NCBI GenBank assembly: GCA_023055505.1
Contig: JALIRH010000007.1
Coordinates: forward strand, 13,333,773-13,397,772
DNA: 64,000 nucleotides
Direction of reading: 5' to 3'
Source: Callipepla californica brunnescens
Taxonomy: Eukaryota; Chordata; Aves; Galliformes; Odontophoridae
The notes beneath the pieces were generated by a model. That model ran no database searches, was not told where the DNA came from, and saw only the letters and a program-made list of their open reading frames with translations. Made by a program: the position numbers and the translations under genes. Within the stretch, counting starts at the first letter, position 1; each line of letters starts with the position of its first letter. This document shows positions 49,683 to 60,058 of this stretch, one piece after another.

Positions 49683-51296
49683 ATAGATTATATATAATGA
49701 TATAAATGGTAGGAAGCCAATGAGAAATGCTTGAAGGTGTTTCCTGTCTTCCCTGCAGAATATTTCAGTTAATCCTAAATGTGTTTCTTTACGAAGGGAA
49801 TATATGATGAACTTGTGAGTTTACCAAAATTCTGTTTATTCTGTTCTGCTTCTACAGATTCAGGTACAGCTGGCAGTGTTCATCTGAAAATAGAAGGATA
49901 GGATTTCTTCTCAGCACTACAGAAGGAGAATGGGCAATACTCAAAGTTAGAGAATAAGTCCCAAGGATATGTTCTTCTGTTTTTTGATAAGAAGGACTGT
50001 CCTTGATATTAATAAATGTTTGCACAAAGGAGTAATTTATGTTCTAACCATCAGTCTCATCACATGCTAATTGTGTCCCTTCATAATGCATGCCCTTAAC
50101 TTCTAAAATTAATCTTGGCAAACTTTCCACTGGAACTCTGCTTTAAGAGGGTCTAACTGTATGTCGGTATGTTTGTGAAGGAGACTAAAATCTGATAATT
50201 GTTTATAAAGCCTGATGTTTTACTTGAAAAGGGTGTTATGAAATATTTCAACTAAATTTCAGATGTCTACAGTAAGAAAGCACCTAGGTTTCTGGAGTCT
50301 GAAAGGACAAGGAAATTGATTTCCCTTTTTCCTGACCTTTCTTGAAGCCCTGAAGTAGTTTCTTAATGCGACTTTCTTTGATACATTTTTTTTCCTCTGT
50401 TTTGTCTTGTAGATTCAATCATCAAAAAAATAAGTGCATTAAAAAAATTTGGGTGAATCTTGCAAGTTTTCTGTGAAAATCAAGATCCTGAATAAGAGGA
50501 TTGAAATACTGAGAAGAGATTTCAAAGAACTGACTATGCATATAGAGTGATAACGGGATCCAAGAACACTGTACCAAAAGTCTTGTTAAAGTTGAGGTAA
50601 ATGGCATCTACTGCTCTTCTTTCATCCACAAATGTAGCCATTTGTCACAGAATGCAATTGCTTTACAGGACTGTGATTAGTAAGGCATAAGTTAAGGGTC
50701 AAATATTGTTTTCTATTCAGGCTCATTCTATGTTACTGAAACTTGGGGAAGAGGAAGTTCTGCTGGAATGTATTGTTAGAAGCACTGCATCACTAACTCC
50801 AACTGAAAACTGAGTCACTTGAGTAGGAAGCTTCACACTAACTGCAGGGAACAGATCTCTAGAAGTAAAGCTAGCAAGATTTTGTGCCACATGCAAAGTT
50901 AAGGTTTTGTACATACCCACTGAGAACAGGTTTACATTAACTTGATCTGCACTTTTTAATTTCCCAAAACCTTCACTTATTTTCCCATTTTGCTTAATGG
51001 TAGCATCTCCAGATGAAACTATATATCTATGACCACATTTGGTCAAATAGATTATAATTTCTACTTATTTTAAATGAATCAATAAATAAAAGTGCCTATG
51101 TCTTGGGTCACTCAATGTAAGAACACACATGATATTATCTTACAGTACTTTGGGAACCGTGCTCTAACTTTGGAGTTTAAGTACCATGATAGTGTTGAGA
51201 TCACGTGCTGAGCACTGATTTCTTAGTTGTACAAAATAAATTTAAAGTAATTTATACCAGATTTTCAATAAAATTTTATTTCTTTTCTGCCTGTGG
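49683..51296. other. Unannotated intronic or intergenic sequence
   Basis: No recognisable repeat or exon. A 107-codon - frame at 50723-51046 has no recognised product and no supporting splice or start features. Confidence 0.5.
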
Positions 51297-51376
51297 CATG
51301 GAGATTGGAAGTTGATCTATAAGGTCCCTTCCAAACCAAGCCATTTTATGATTCCATGATTCTGTGATTCTTCTTA
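51297..51376 (+). repeat. CR1 LINE 3'-end fragment, sense orientation
   Basis: GATTGGAAGTTGATCTATAA, then GGTCCCTTCCAAACCAAGCC and ATGATTCCATGATTCTGTGA, which is the sense 3' end with three ATTCTRTG-type tail units. About 80 bases remain. Confidence 0.93.
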
Positions 51377-52036
51377 ACTTTTAGAATTGCCTTTTCTTTA
51401 TCTTAGTTTATGCTGTGTATGTTCAGGTCAACACAGAACTTCATGAGAATTGCACAAAACTGTGGAACTATTCCTTAAAATAAATTAATACATCGTAAAA
51501 AAAAAAATTGCGTTCTATACTTTCAGCATAAATTATTTTCTTGTTTGTTTTACACTGTGTTGTTTGCTATTATGATTTGTTTGTCTTTTGTTATTTGAGA
51601 GTGGAGGTCAGTGTACTGAAGCAGAAGAGATACTGGTTTTCAGATGAAAACTGTGTAAGAAAGCACTGGGATACTTGGGGACGTAGTACCAAACCTATTC
51701 AGTAAATGTGATATTTACTATTATTTCACAAAACCTATCCAGATTTTTAAAATTTAATAATTATTAGAAATAATTGGTTGTTTAAGTGAATTAATTGATA
51801 AATGTCAGATACTAAACTGCCCTGGAATACAAGACATGCTGAAAAATCTATGTTAGACAACAGTAAAAGTTCTGTTTACTAAGACTGCAGAGTGCTAATG
51901 TATTATGGGATACACCATTTCCACAAGATGTTCATCATTCTTCAGGACATGTTGTTTTGATAATGGCAGTATAGAATTATTTTAACTCTGGGAAATGCAT
52001 TTGAGTTATTTTGTTTGACATATTTCATGCAAACAT
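51377..52036. other. Unannotated AT-rich sequence
   Basis: No feature recognised. Confidence 0.55.
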
Positions 52037-52540
52037 ATAATGGTTTGGATTGGAAAGGGACCTTTAAGATCATCTAGTTTCAACCCTCCTGTTGTGGGCA
52101 GGGGCACCTCCCTCCAGACCAGGTTGCTCAAAGCCCCATCCAGTCTGGCCTTGAATGCTTCCAGGGAGACGGCATTCACAACCCCTCCGTGCAACTTGTT
52201 CCAGTGTCTCACCACCCTCACAGTAAATAATTTCTTCCTAATATCTAGTCTGAATCTACCTTCTTCTAGTTTAAAGCCATATATCCCTTCATCCTGTCGC
52301 TACACATACTTTGAAAAAGTCCCTCCCCAGCTTTCCTGTAGACCACCGTCGAGTACTGGAAGGCCACTATTAGGTCCCCCCAGAGCCTTCTCTTCTCCCG
52401 GCTGAAGATCCCCATCTCTCTCAGCCTGTCCTTGTAGGGGAGGTGCTCCAGCCCTCTGATCATCCTCATGGTCCTCCTCTGGACATGCTCCAACAACTTC
52501 ATGTTCTTGTGTTGTGGGCCCCGAGACTGTATGCAGATTT
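52037..52540 (-). repeat. CR1 LINE, 500 bases with recognisable ORF2 C-terminus
   Basis: Reading the - strand, 52502-52266 encodes a readable ORF2 C-terminal segment (LEHVQRRTMRMIRGLEHLPY, then RLREMGIFSREKRRLWGDL), matching the usual LINE pattern of 'cvQRRAt..vkGLE...YeeRLreLglFsLekRRlrGDLi'. A second frame at 52221-52006 carries the final segment (RVVRHWNKLHGGVV, then [16 protein letters not shown]). The two are in different frames, so at least one frameshift lies between them. In + strand order the 3' end reads GGTTTGGATTGGAAAGGGAC. Among the better preserved copies, but not intact. Confidence 0.95.
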
Positions 52541-54695
52541 GAGATAAAAAGAAAAATCTTTAAATCCTTTCATTCAGACTTCTACACATTTGAAATAAAG
52601 AAGTTATAGAAGTAAGTTTCTGCTTCCTCTTACACTTTTTTTTACATTTTTTTTTCTTTTCTTTGGAAATCTGTGTACTGTGAACATTTGCAGACCCTGG
52701 TCAAGTAAATATTCTTAATTTTCTCTTGAATAATTTATATTCCAAGTTTTGCATTGTGTATCAGAATTTTTTAGACTCTATCTTATTGCTTTCATTCTGT
52801 CATAACTTTTCTCTCTATTCAAACACCCTCTCTCAGGTTGCTTCTCTGAACAGTTGAATCAGTACTGTTAGAAACCATGTCCATCTTAATGAAAATTAGA
52901 GTTTGTTATTTATGGAATAAGCTGTATGTATCTGGAATAGATGACTAGTTTCTGAAGCATTTCATTGTAATAGCTGTACAGCAGCAAGTTTGGTAAGGAA
53001 AAAGCCCTGATTTAAGGCTCTTGGCTCCTTCATGTCTTTTCAGACATCTGATGAATTACAGCTAAAGTGAAAATGGAATACTTCACTGAGCACATGTTGG
53101 CTGAACTAGCTTTGGAACTTGAGACTGAACCTCTAATACTGCATGCTCTTAGCAAGAAATTCAGAGAGCCTGACCATTTTAACAAGGATCATTTTCTGGT
53201 CTACCTAACTGCTAGGAAAGCAAAGTCTGAATTACCTCCTTGCTAGTGAGCAAAACTTGCCATTTGTCCTGGAGTGGAGCCCAAAGCTCTGGATCCCTCA
53301 CAGTTGGCAGCCCTAAGGAAGCACATATGGTAGCTATGTGAGCACAGATAGAGATAGGTAAAGTGGTGTTGACTGTGGAAACTTTTGGGAGCTTGGTTGA
53401 AGTTAAGTATGATGTGACTTGCAAGCTTAAATCTATATACTGAAAAGTCTCCAACAGGGTGTCGAACAAGCTAACAGAAAAATGGATATGGTTTTGATGA
53501 AAATTTGCCCTCTGTTATCAAAGTTACTGACTGTATCTGAGTACCTCAGTGGCTTTCTGGAAAATTCTTATAGCCTTAAAGGTTGAGTAGCTATGGATCA
53601 CATTGTGTCCTTTAGCTACAGCAGTAATTGCTTATGCTCGTCTTGCTGTCCAGAACCTCTTCACTGTTACTGCCTGGCAGATTATGAACTTTGGTCTTTC
53701 AAGCATGGCCTACATTCTTTTTTCATAGATATAGCTCTTTGGAATTGGCGTGTTCTTTAGATGAGTTAAATCTGCCAGGCAATTCAGGCCAGAACATATC
53801 TGCATATTTGAGTAACATAAACTTCCAGACAACTGTAAAGGATACTGAATACTAAAGGGCTAAAACATATACCTGTGGAATTTTATCTGAAAGGCTCTCA
53901 TAAAATATGTATTTTTAATTTTTACAATTATTTTGTAAATGAAGTTTTTACACAAAATATTTGTTTTTTCAGGAGAAAGATTTGTTAACAGTTATGAATA
54001 TGCTGATTTTATGAATACTTATTTGATTATCTGAATATTGAATAAGGGGGCATGAAATGTTTAAAAGGTGTCCAGGAACACCATAGCTACCTTTATCAAC
54101 AAATTTACAAATGTCATCAAAAAGCATTTTCATGACTGGTGTTAATTACGTCATTATCTTGAATTCTATATCAGTTTTATATGATATTACTTAGGGTCAA
54201 TTTCAGTAAAATTAATGGTGCCTCAGCATCCTCTCAGTGCTTAGTAAAGATTGGTTTAGACTGTTCCAGTTACAGGTTTTTTTTGTTTGGTTTTTTTTTT
54301 CAAAATTTTTGTTCAGTTCACAAGCTCATTCTACTAAAAAAAAATCAGTTTATTATAGAATTTGTTTGTTTTTATTTGTTTGTTTGTTTTTAGTAAGAGA
54401 ATATCTACATGTGAAATATATGGGAGTTGGGCTCTGTGAGTCCCCCTCTACTCCCTGCAGTTCTCTGATTCCGTGATATACAGAATGTAGACACCTGCCA
54501 TCCTTTGAGATGTCCTAGAGCATTCAAGACATGTGTTACCATATATTAAAAGGCCAGTAGTATGGATTTATGCCTTGCTGGAGGAACATAAAGCTACATA
54601 GGGTTCACAACAAAATTTAAAATAATCCTGCATGCCTGCAGTTTGTTCAGTCTTTTTTTTCCACTATTGTGACCTTATTCTACATGTGGATTGCA
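52541..54695. other. Unannotated intronic or intergenic sequence
   Basis: No supported exon. Poly-T runs near 52638-52661, and T/G-rich (GTTTGTTT) runs at 54280-54392. The 85-codon - frame at 53212-53469 is unassigned. Confidence 0.5.
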
Positions 54696-55000
54696 TGGAT
54701 CTCATGGGGGCTTTTCCAGCTTAGTGACAGGATGAAGTAAAATGGCTTTAAACTAGGAGAGGGTAGATTTAGACTAGATGTTAGGAAGAAATTCTTTACT
54801 GTGAGGGTGGTGAGACACTGGAACAGTATGCCCAGAGAGGTTATGGGTGCTTCCTCCCTGAAGGCATTCAAGGTCAGCCTGGATGGAGCTTTGAGCAACC
54901 TGGCCTGGCGGAATTTATCTCTGCCTATAGCAGGGGTTTGGAACTAGATGATCTTAAAGGTTCCTTGAAATCCAAACCATTCTGTTATTCGATGAGTCTT
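54696..55000 (+). repeat. CR1 LINE 3' part, sense orientation
   Basis: GGAGAGGGTAGATTTAGACT, then AGATGTTAGGAAGAAATTCT, GTGAGGGTGGTGAGACACTG, CATTCAAGGTCAGCCTGGAT, GGAGCTTTGAGCAACCTGG and GATGATCTTAAAGGTTCCTT, ending CATTCTGTTATTCGATGAG. Same subfamily as the - strand copy at 52037. Confidence 0.94.
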
Positions 55001-56978
55001 TGACTGCCAGTGTAGTTAAAAGCAAACTCTGCACTCCTGGATTCGAGAGCTTACTTAGGTTTTGAAAGACTCATTAATCTGTTTCATGGTGTGCCCCTTT
55101 TAAATTGACATAGATTTCATAACAGCTGGGGCAGCATTCCCAGTTTATGTTCATAATAGTTATTTCAGCAAGTTTTTTGATAGTGGCAAATGATGCTAGA
55201 TAATATTTTCTTAAGTTTTTATTTTATTTTTAATTTTACTTGATCTTTAACCTAACACTCTAATTTTGGTGTCTTCATGTATACTTATGCATTGCAGGAG
55301 TTGCAGGATGGTTCTGTTCTCTTGATATTATTCTTTTCATTTCATTAACACCATCTGATAGCTAATTTTTGCATTCCAGATATGCTGTTATCTGCTTTGT
55401 CAGGGCAATTTGAAAGTTTTGGTCCTTACACATAGATAGATGTTGGTTAACTGGGCCTTTTGTCCCATGCCAAGGACTGATGGATTAGGACTAAATTGCA
55501 CACACCTCCAAAACCCTTCTTCTTTGGTGGTCCCTGTGAGGTTACAGGATAAGCCTGCTACAGAAACATTTTGACCTGCATTCATAGGTTTTCTTTGCAG
55601 TGAAACCAGCTTTTTTCATTTTTGTTTTCATTTGTTTAGTATTTTCCTGACACAAATTGCAGGTGACTCTTTTCGCTTTGCAGCAAGGATAAAGTAGGCT
55701 CCCAAATAGTTTGCAATTCAAGTTCAAAAAGTATTTGTGTGGAATTAAGACATACAGTTGATGCACATTGATTGCTTCTCAAAGACTACGACTTGAAGTA
55801 TGAACTCAGGGTTTAGAATAGACACAGATTATGTTAGGCATCCATAGCAGTTATCTAGAGGTATGCCATATCTCTTCTAGTCAATGGCGAGCTATACAGC
55901 AGAGGCACATGTGCCTGCAGACTGATTGAGTCCAGCCTAAAGCTATACCTCTAGATGATGAGAGGACTTATTACCCAAGCTCTGATGGCAATGCTGACTG
56001 GGGTGAAGTTCAGTTACTCAAGCATAAATAGCAAGTGCAATTTCTGATACCAGAGGCTAAAACACATACACAGGGTAAGCAAATACAGCAGAGGATATGC
56101 ATGTACCCTTTCATATCTATCTGGACTGGCAATTAGAGGCTTGCTGCGTTACCTTACAGTACCTCAGAGAACACATTTGGTTGACTATGATTGGAGCCTA
56201 AGCTTCAAATATACATATTCACAGAGATATATAGAGGTTTCCTAATGAAGCACCTTGTAGGTGATGCAGAGATACACATTAGAATCGAAGCCCCTTAGTA
56301 GAGGCTGCTGCTATAGTAGCTTTTATAATTTCTGCTTATTTTAGAAGGTCAAGCCTAAAGAGTGAAATAAATCATGCTGCCAGGAACCAGGTGATGAATA
56401 TTGGAGCTAAAGTGGCAGCACAGAATCTTGTGAAAGTGGTCCTTTCTTTCCACTAAATGCCTGCCACCCACAAGTTTTATTGCTTTGACTCTTTCCTCAT
56501 GATACAATGAGTTGAGGGAGCTCTAAACTGGTAATTGTTTTTTATTTTTTTCCTGAGAGAACTAGAGCCACAAGGTCAGCGTCGATGCTTCCTGACCTTT
56601 TTAATATCATCTCTAAGTATAAACTACCTCAGATCCATCTTGCCATTCAATTTTTTTCCACATGCAAAATATCTAGTGATGCAGATACTGCATAGATTTT
56701 CAGGGACATGGTCTCTCAACAGAGTTCAGTGCGATCTGCTTGTGTTGTGCAAATCCGTAAACACTACTAAGCCTGTGCAGTTTCACCTTTGAAAATCTGG
56801 TGACAGCAGTACATGGAAGATCAGAAAAATCTTCTGTTGCCCTATGGTAACTACTACAGATCAGTGTTTATACTTTCAGCTCTAATCAGCAGCGCTGCCC
56901 GTACCTGGGAAAGATTTAGGATTTCTGTGTATTTACACTGCAGAAGGAGTCATGTCTGATAATAACAGTGTTTATAAA
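55001..56978. other. Unannotated sequence containing an imperfect hairpin
   Basis: No supported exon. The 104-base inverted-repeat structure at 55853-55956 is listed separately. Frames at 55400-55766 and 56535-56792 have no recognised product. Confidence 0.5.
55853..55956. repeat. Imperfect inverted repeat with 12-bp perfect ends and a 14-bp central palindrome
   Basis: ATCTAGAGGTAT (55853-55864) is the exact reverse complement of ATACCTCTAGAT (55945-55956). Roughly midway is the perfect palindrome AGGCACATGTGCCT (55903-55916). The arms between show partial complementarity. It could be a small non-autonomous DNA-transposon remnant, a hairpin RNA precursor or coincidence. Confidence 0.5.
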
Positions 56979-57020
56979 ATCACAGAATTGTAGGGGTTGG
57001 AAGGGACCTCGGGAGATCAG
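56979..57020 (-). repeat. CR1 LINE 3'-end fragment (about 42 bases)
   Basis: ATCACAGAATTGTAGGGGTT, then GGAAGGGACCTCGGGAGATC, identical in wording to the 3' ends at 12157 and 26690, then abrupt loss of similarity. It is an extremely 5'-truncated insertion 570 bases upstream of the MYT1L ATG. Confidence 0.92.
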
Positions 57021-57588
57021 ACTTAGCCATTTTTATTGGGTGAGCATATTCCTGAATCTGGAAAAACACATCTAAGCAATGAAACATTTACAAAGGTTGT
57101 AGCACTGTATGAAATAATGTGAAATCTGTGAAGTTCTAATGATGACTCTCTGTCTCCTTTTCTGTCACTATTCTTTCCTCTCCCAAGGCAAAGTATTTGG
57201 TTAGAAAGCAACCTACAGTATGGGACCCATTGACTTTTAATTTTAAACTGTATAAAAATCTATTGTGCCCTTGTTTCAAAATAAGGGCATTACCAGGGCT
57301 CTCTGTCAGAAATACCCTTTAGAAAATAAGAACTGGCATTCGGTTGCACAAAATGGGCTATGAAATCAAGGCATGCAAATGGGCTGATTAAAGCAGAAAT
57401 GACTGCATTTTCTGTTTTTAAACAAACACAAAGATCCGAAAAATCCTTTGTAAGGTGGACTTTCCCTTACGGGATAAAATGGAATTAAAATAGTGTCAAT
57501 AAATTGTGTGAGAGACTGTATCAGTCTGTGCATTGATAGTCTGTGCATGCAGGATAAGAACATTGACTGCCTGCTAATCTATTCCCAG
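57020..57588 (+). other. Sequence immediately upstream of the MYT1L start exon
   Basis: This is AT-rich sequence without a recognisable repeat. It ends in the acceptor-like CCCAG just before the MYT1L ATG. It is most simply the 3' end of a 5' UTR intron. Part of it could instead be 5' UTR if the start exon is longer; an in-frame ATG sits at 57547. Confidence 0.5.
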
Positions 57589-57643
57589 ATGGAGGTGGAT
57601 GCAGACGAGAAGCGCCATCGCACACGCTCCAAAGGTGTTCGAG
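57589..57643 (+). CDS. MYT1L: MYT1L, first coding exon (residues 1-18)
   Basis: This exon encodes the N-terminus of MYT1L, a nuclear zinc-finger protein that represses non-neuronal genes during neuronal differentiation. The visible peptide is MEVDADEKRHRTRSKGVR. Mammalian MYT1L reads almost the same, differing at residues 5-6 (Thr-Glu there, Ala-Asp here). The paralogues MYT1 and ST18 differ much more, although they share the RTRSK core. The frame ends on one spare base before a strong donor (GAG/GTACGT), and this phase fits the next exon. An AG lies directly before the ATG, after a modest pyrimidine stretch and a possible TGCTAAT branch site. The start codon may therefore be the first three bases of a spliced exon. 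Alternatively the exon begins further upstream as 5' UTR, since the frame stays open upstream and has an in-frame ATG at 57547 in poor context. I prefer 57589 because it matches the family start. If the following intron is retained, the frame ends at 57786. Confidence 0.93.
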
Positions 57644-57825
57644 GTACGTCTCCTGCTTCAGTAAATCACTCAGGGCCCCCGCTCAGGGTGACCTTCATCC
57701 TCCAGAATCTCTTTGCACGATTCATTCTGACCCTTGCTTTTACACAGCCTTTCTGGCAATTTTCTGTAGAAGAGGGGTACTTGTAATAGATGATAAATCT
57801 TTATATATTTTCCATCTCTCTGCAG
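57644..57825 (+). other. MYT1L: MYT1L intron between coding exons 1 and 2
   Basis: This is a 182-base GT-AG intron (donor GTACGT, acceptor CTCTCTGCAG). An in-frame stop at 57784-57786 would truncate any product that retains it. Confidence 0.9.
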
Positions 57826-57859
57826 TTCCCGTGGAACCAGCCATACAAGAGCTGTTCAG
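57826..57859 (+). CDS. MYT1L: MYT1L, second coding exon, 34-nt small exon (residues 19-29)
   Basis: This is a 34-base exon flanked by a good acceptor (CTCTCTGCAG) and donor (CAG/GTTAGT). Joined to the preceding exon's spare base it encodes VPVEPAIQELF and ends with AG, two bases of a Ser codon completed in the next exon. The peptide matches the MYT1L N-terminal linker before the first zinc finger. ST18 has a related VPMDSLIQEL-like segment, so the paralogue boundary is supported by the whole three-exon peptide rather than by this exon alone. The intron before it is only 182 bases and the one after it 299 bases, which is short compared with the gene's other introns. Its length is not a multiple of three, so skipping it would shift the frame just before the zinc finger. 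Confidence 0.93.
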
Positions 57860-58158
57860 GTTAGTGCTCTGAGTGCAAAATGTATCCCCATTAGCAATTT
57901 AGAAAATTCATGCCTTTTAATGGGTATAATGCACTTTCAAGTTCATTGGTGGTTTGCTCATGCCCTGCTGCACTGATGAAATTAATTCCCTCGAGACTTG
58001 CTAATAAAAAGCATCCCCTCTTTTTTTTTTTTTCCCTTCAGTTATTTGATTTTTCTCTCTCTGTCTTTGTTGCCCTCTGTAATACCTCCTGCCTGCTTTT
58101 AGTATAATTTTTCTACAGCACACCCGCACCTATATAATTAATTATCTCTCTTTTGCAG
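57860..58158 (+). other. MYT1L: MYT1L intron between coding exons 2 and 3
   Basis: This is a 299-base GT-AG intron (donor GTTAGT, acceptor TTTTGCAG). It contains a poly-T run near 58020-58034 and a pyrimidine-rich stretch before the acceptor. Confidence 0.9.
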
Positions 58159-58221
58159 CTGTCCCACGCCTGGCTGTGATGGCAGTGGTCATGTTAGTGG
58201 CAAATATGCAAGGCACAGAAG
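58159..58221 (+). CDS. MYT1L: MYT1L, third coding exon, first CCHHC zinc finger (residues 30-50)
   Basis: The exon completes Ser30 and then encodes CPTPGCDGSGHV followed by SGKYARHR, ending with AG of the next Ser codon at a donor (AAG/GTAATA). The spacing is Cys-x4-Cys-x4-His-x7-His, the signature of the MYT1-family CCHHC finger. The last Cys, expected after H-x5, must lie in the next exon outside this window. These fingers bind an AAGTT-type core in promoters. In MYT1L this first finger stands apart, followed by an acidic stretch and then further finger clusters. The acceptor has a pyrimidine-rich tract (TCTCTCTTTTGCAG). The gene is therefore cut by the window edge: about 50 of roughly 1,180 residues are here. 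The GCDGSGHVSGKYARHR wording favours MYT1L over MYT1, and ST18 lacks an equivalent first finger. Confidence 0.95.
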
Positions 58222-59382
58222 GTAATATCTGTAATTTTTCATAATTATTGAAGAGATTTGGTAAACAAGTCAGCTGTCATGACCTTGATAAATCAAACAA
58301 TGATAAAAATTTGAAATTAGACCTAGAGTCTACTTGAATTCATATCTTCCCTCTGTTTTTTCTTTTCTTTAAGCAGTGTTTTTTGTTTGTCTTTATTGTG
58401 CTGTGTTATTGAAAACCTTTGAAATTTCTATCGAGTTTAAACATCACATAAATTAAAACTTCATAAATGCAAATGAAAACAGGTCCTAAACCCTCCTTTA
58501 ATACTCACAGGACCACTCTATCCATCTTTACCATGGAGCTGAATTTCACTCATAAACCTAAACCAAGTTCTTGCTGAGGAATGTTGATCTATTTTCAGTC
58601 TTTTCCCTATTTTTTCCTGCTGCTTTCTTGATCGTGTGTAGCAAAGTAAAATTTAGACTTGCTGACATGTTGGTGGGATTGTGATTTCTGTTATTTAATG
58701 TATTTCATAACTGAAGGAGTGCTTCTGAACACTGAGTTTGATGATCTGGTTTGGTTCAAGGGTCAAAGCGTGAGACAAAATCACTGATAAGACGACCTCT
58801 GGATTCAAATATTGCACTATAGTTATGTTTACTCAAGTTTTTAAACTATGTTATACGGAGAGATCAACATTAAGAAAATATGCTTAACAGTTTACTGTTA
58901 ATAATATAACTATGTTAATAATAGCATTAGGTTACACATATGAACATGTATTTCAAATTAATTTAGAAGTCAATATTTAAATTTATTGGCATTATGAACG
59001 TTCAATATTGTCTTGTACCTTTTGGTTTACTAAATCATTCATGCATTAGTTTCTCATGCAATATTTTGAAAAAATAGCAGTGTTTAAGCTCAGGGACATG
59101 TTATTTTTTCTTGTGTGCAGTGCATTTTATTTAACATATATTATACAGCAGACTGTTTTGAATGGCTGATGGTTTGGCCATGTGAAGAGAAATGTGTTCA
59201 AACTACTGCTAAATTCTCAAGGAACTGCTAAGATTTTTTTTATCACTATTGACTTTTTCAGATTTTAAAGCATTTGTGGTGTTTACGTTTAGAATAATAC
59301 ATATTTAACACCAAATTTGATAAACGATTCATAGTGAGGACATGGGATGTGTTTTTTATGAATTAAATGGAAATAACATTGA

Positions 59383-59440
59383 ACTTGAAGACATTTGTAG
59401 GTTCCTTCCAACTTCTGTTCTGTTCTGTGCATTCAAGGTT
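59383..59440 (+). repeat. Possible CR1 LINE 3'-end remnant
   Basis: GAAGACATTTGTAGGTTCCT and the following TTCCAAC then TTCTGTTCTGTG resemble the sense-strand CR1 3' end (gatctttaaggttccttccaac followed by ATTCTRTG units). It is short and diverged. Confidence 0.35.
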
Positions 59441-60029
59441 AAGGCATTTATCTCAGAAATGAAAAATAGTGACATATCAGTCCTCTTGGTGCTAGATATG
59501 TCATTTCTTAACAGTGAGTGAATCTTAGGGGCAAATCAAGAAAATACTTTGAAAATTAAATCAAGAAATCGACATGCCTGACACTAAAATTATTTTGAAT
59601 TACATTTTTAAAATATGAAGTATTAGATATTTCTGTTCAGATTTGTTTTCCTTATCCTTTTTTCAGTCATAAAAAATGGTAATGTTTTTGTGGTAGTTTG
59701 AAGGATTTGGTTAAATTAGAACACTGATTTAGGAGAATTAGCCAAAACCACTCTTTGTAAAACTGTTAGTGATTTCTCATTTCAAATCATGTTTTTCTTT
59801 CACCATTTTGTTCATGTAAATACAAGCTTTGTCAGTAATTAATGAGTTGCACCAGATCCTTCTTTTTCTTCAGAGATTTCATGAAGAGCTAGCAGTTAAA
59901 TGACATGATTATAATGTCCTTTCTAGTTACAAGATTGTGACTTCATTCATTTCTTTATGCTTCATAGGATTTGCACGCTGTTTTCGAAGCCAGTAATTTT
60001 GAAACCACACAGAACAAAACTCTTAAGCT

Positions 60030-60058
60030 TAAAAACAAAACAAAACAAAACAAAAAAA
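60030..60058. repeat. (CAAAA)n-like A-rich simple repeat
   Basis: Repeated ACAAA/ACAAAA units ending in an A run. Confidence 0.85.

Noticed and set aside
50723..51046. 107-codon - strand frame
   Set aside because: The peptide has no recognised family and the surrounding sequence gives no splice or start support.
52040..52405. 121-codon + strand frame
   Set aside because: It is the antisense of the CR1 copy at 52037-52540, whose real coding direction is the - strand.
57493..57786. 97-codon frame taken as a complete protein
   Set aside because: It begins with GTG, includes the true MYT1L exon 57589-57643, and then reads into the intron to a stop. Only the exon part is coding.
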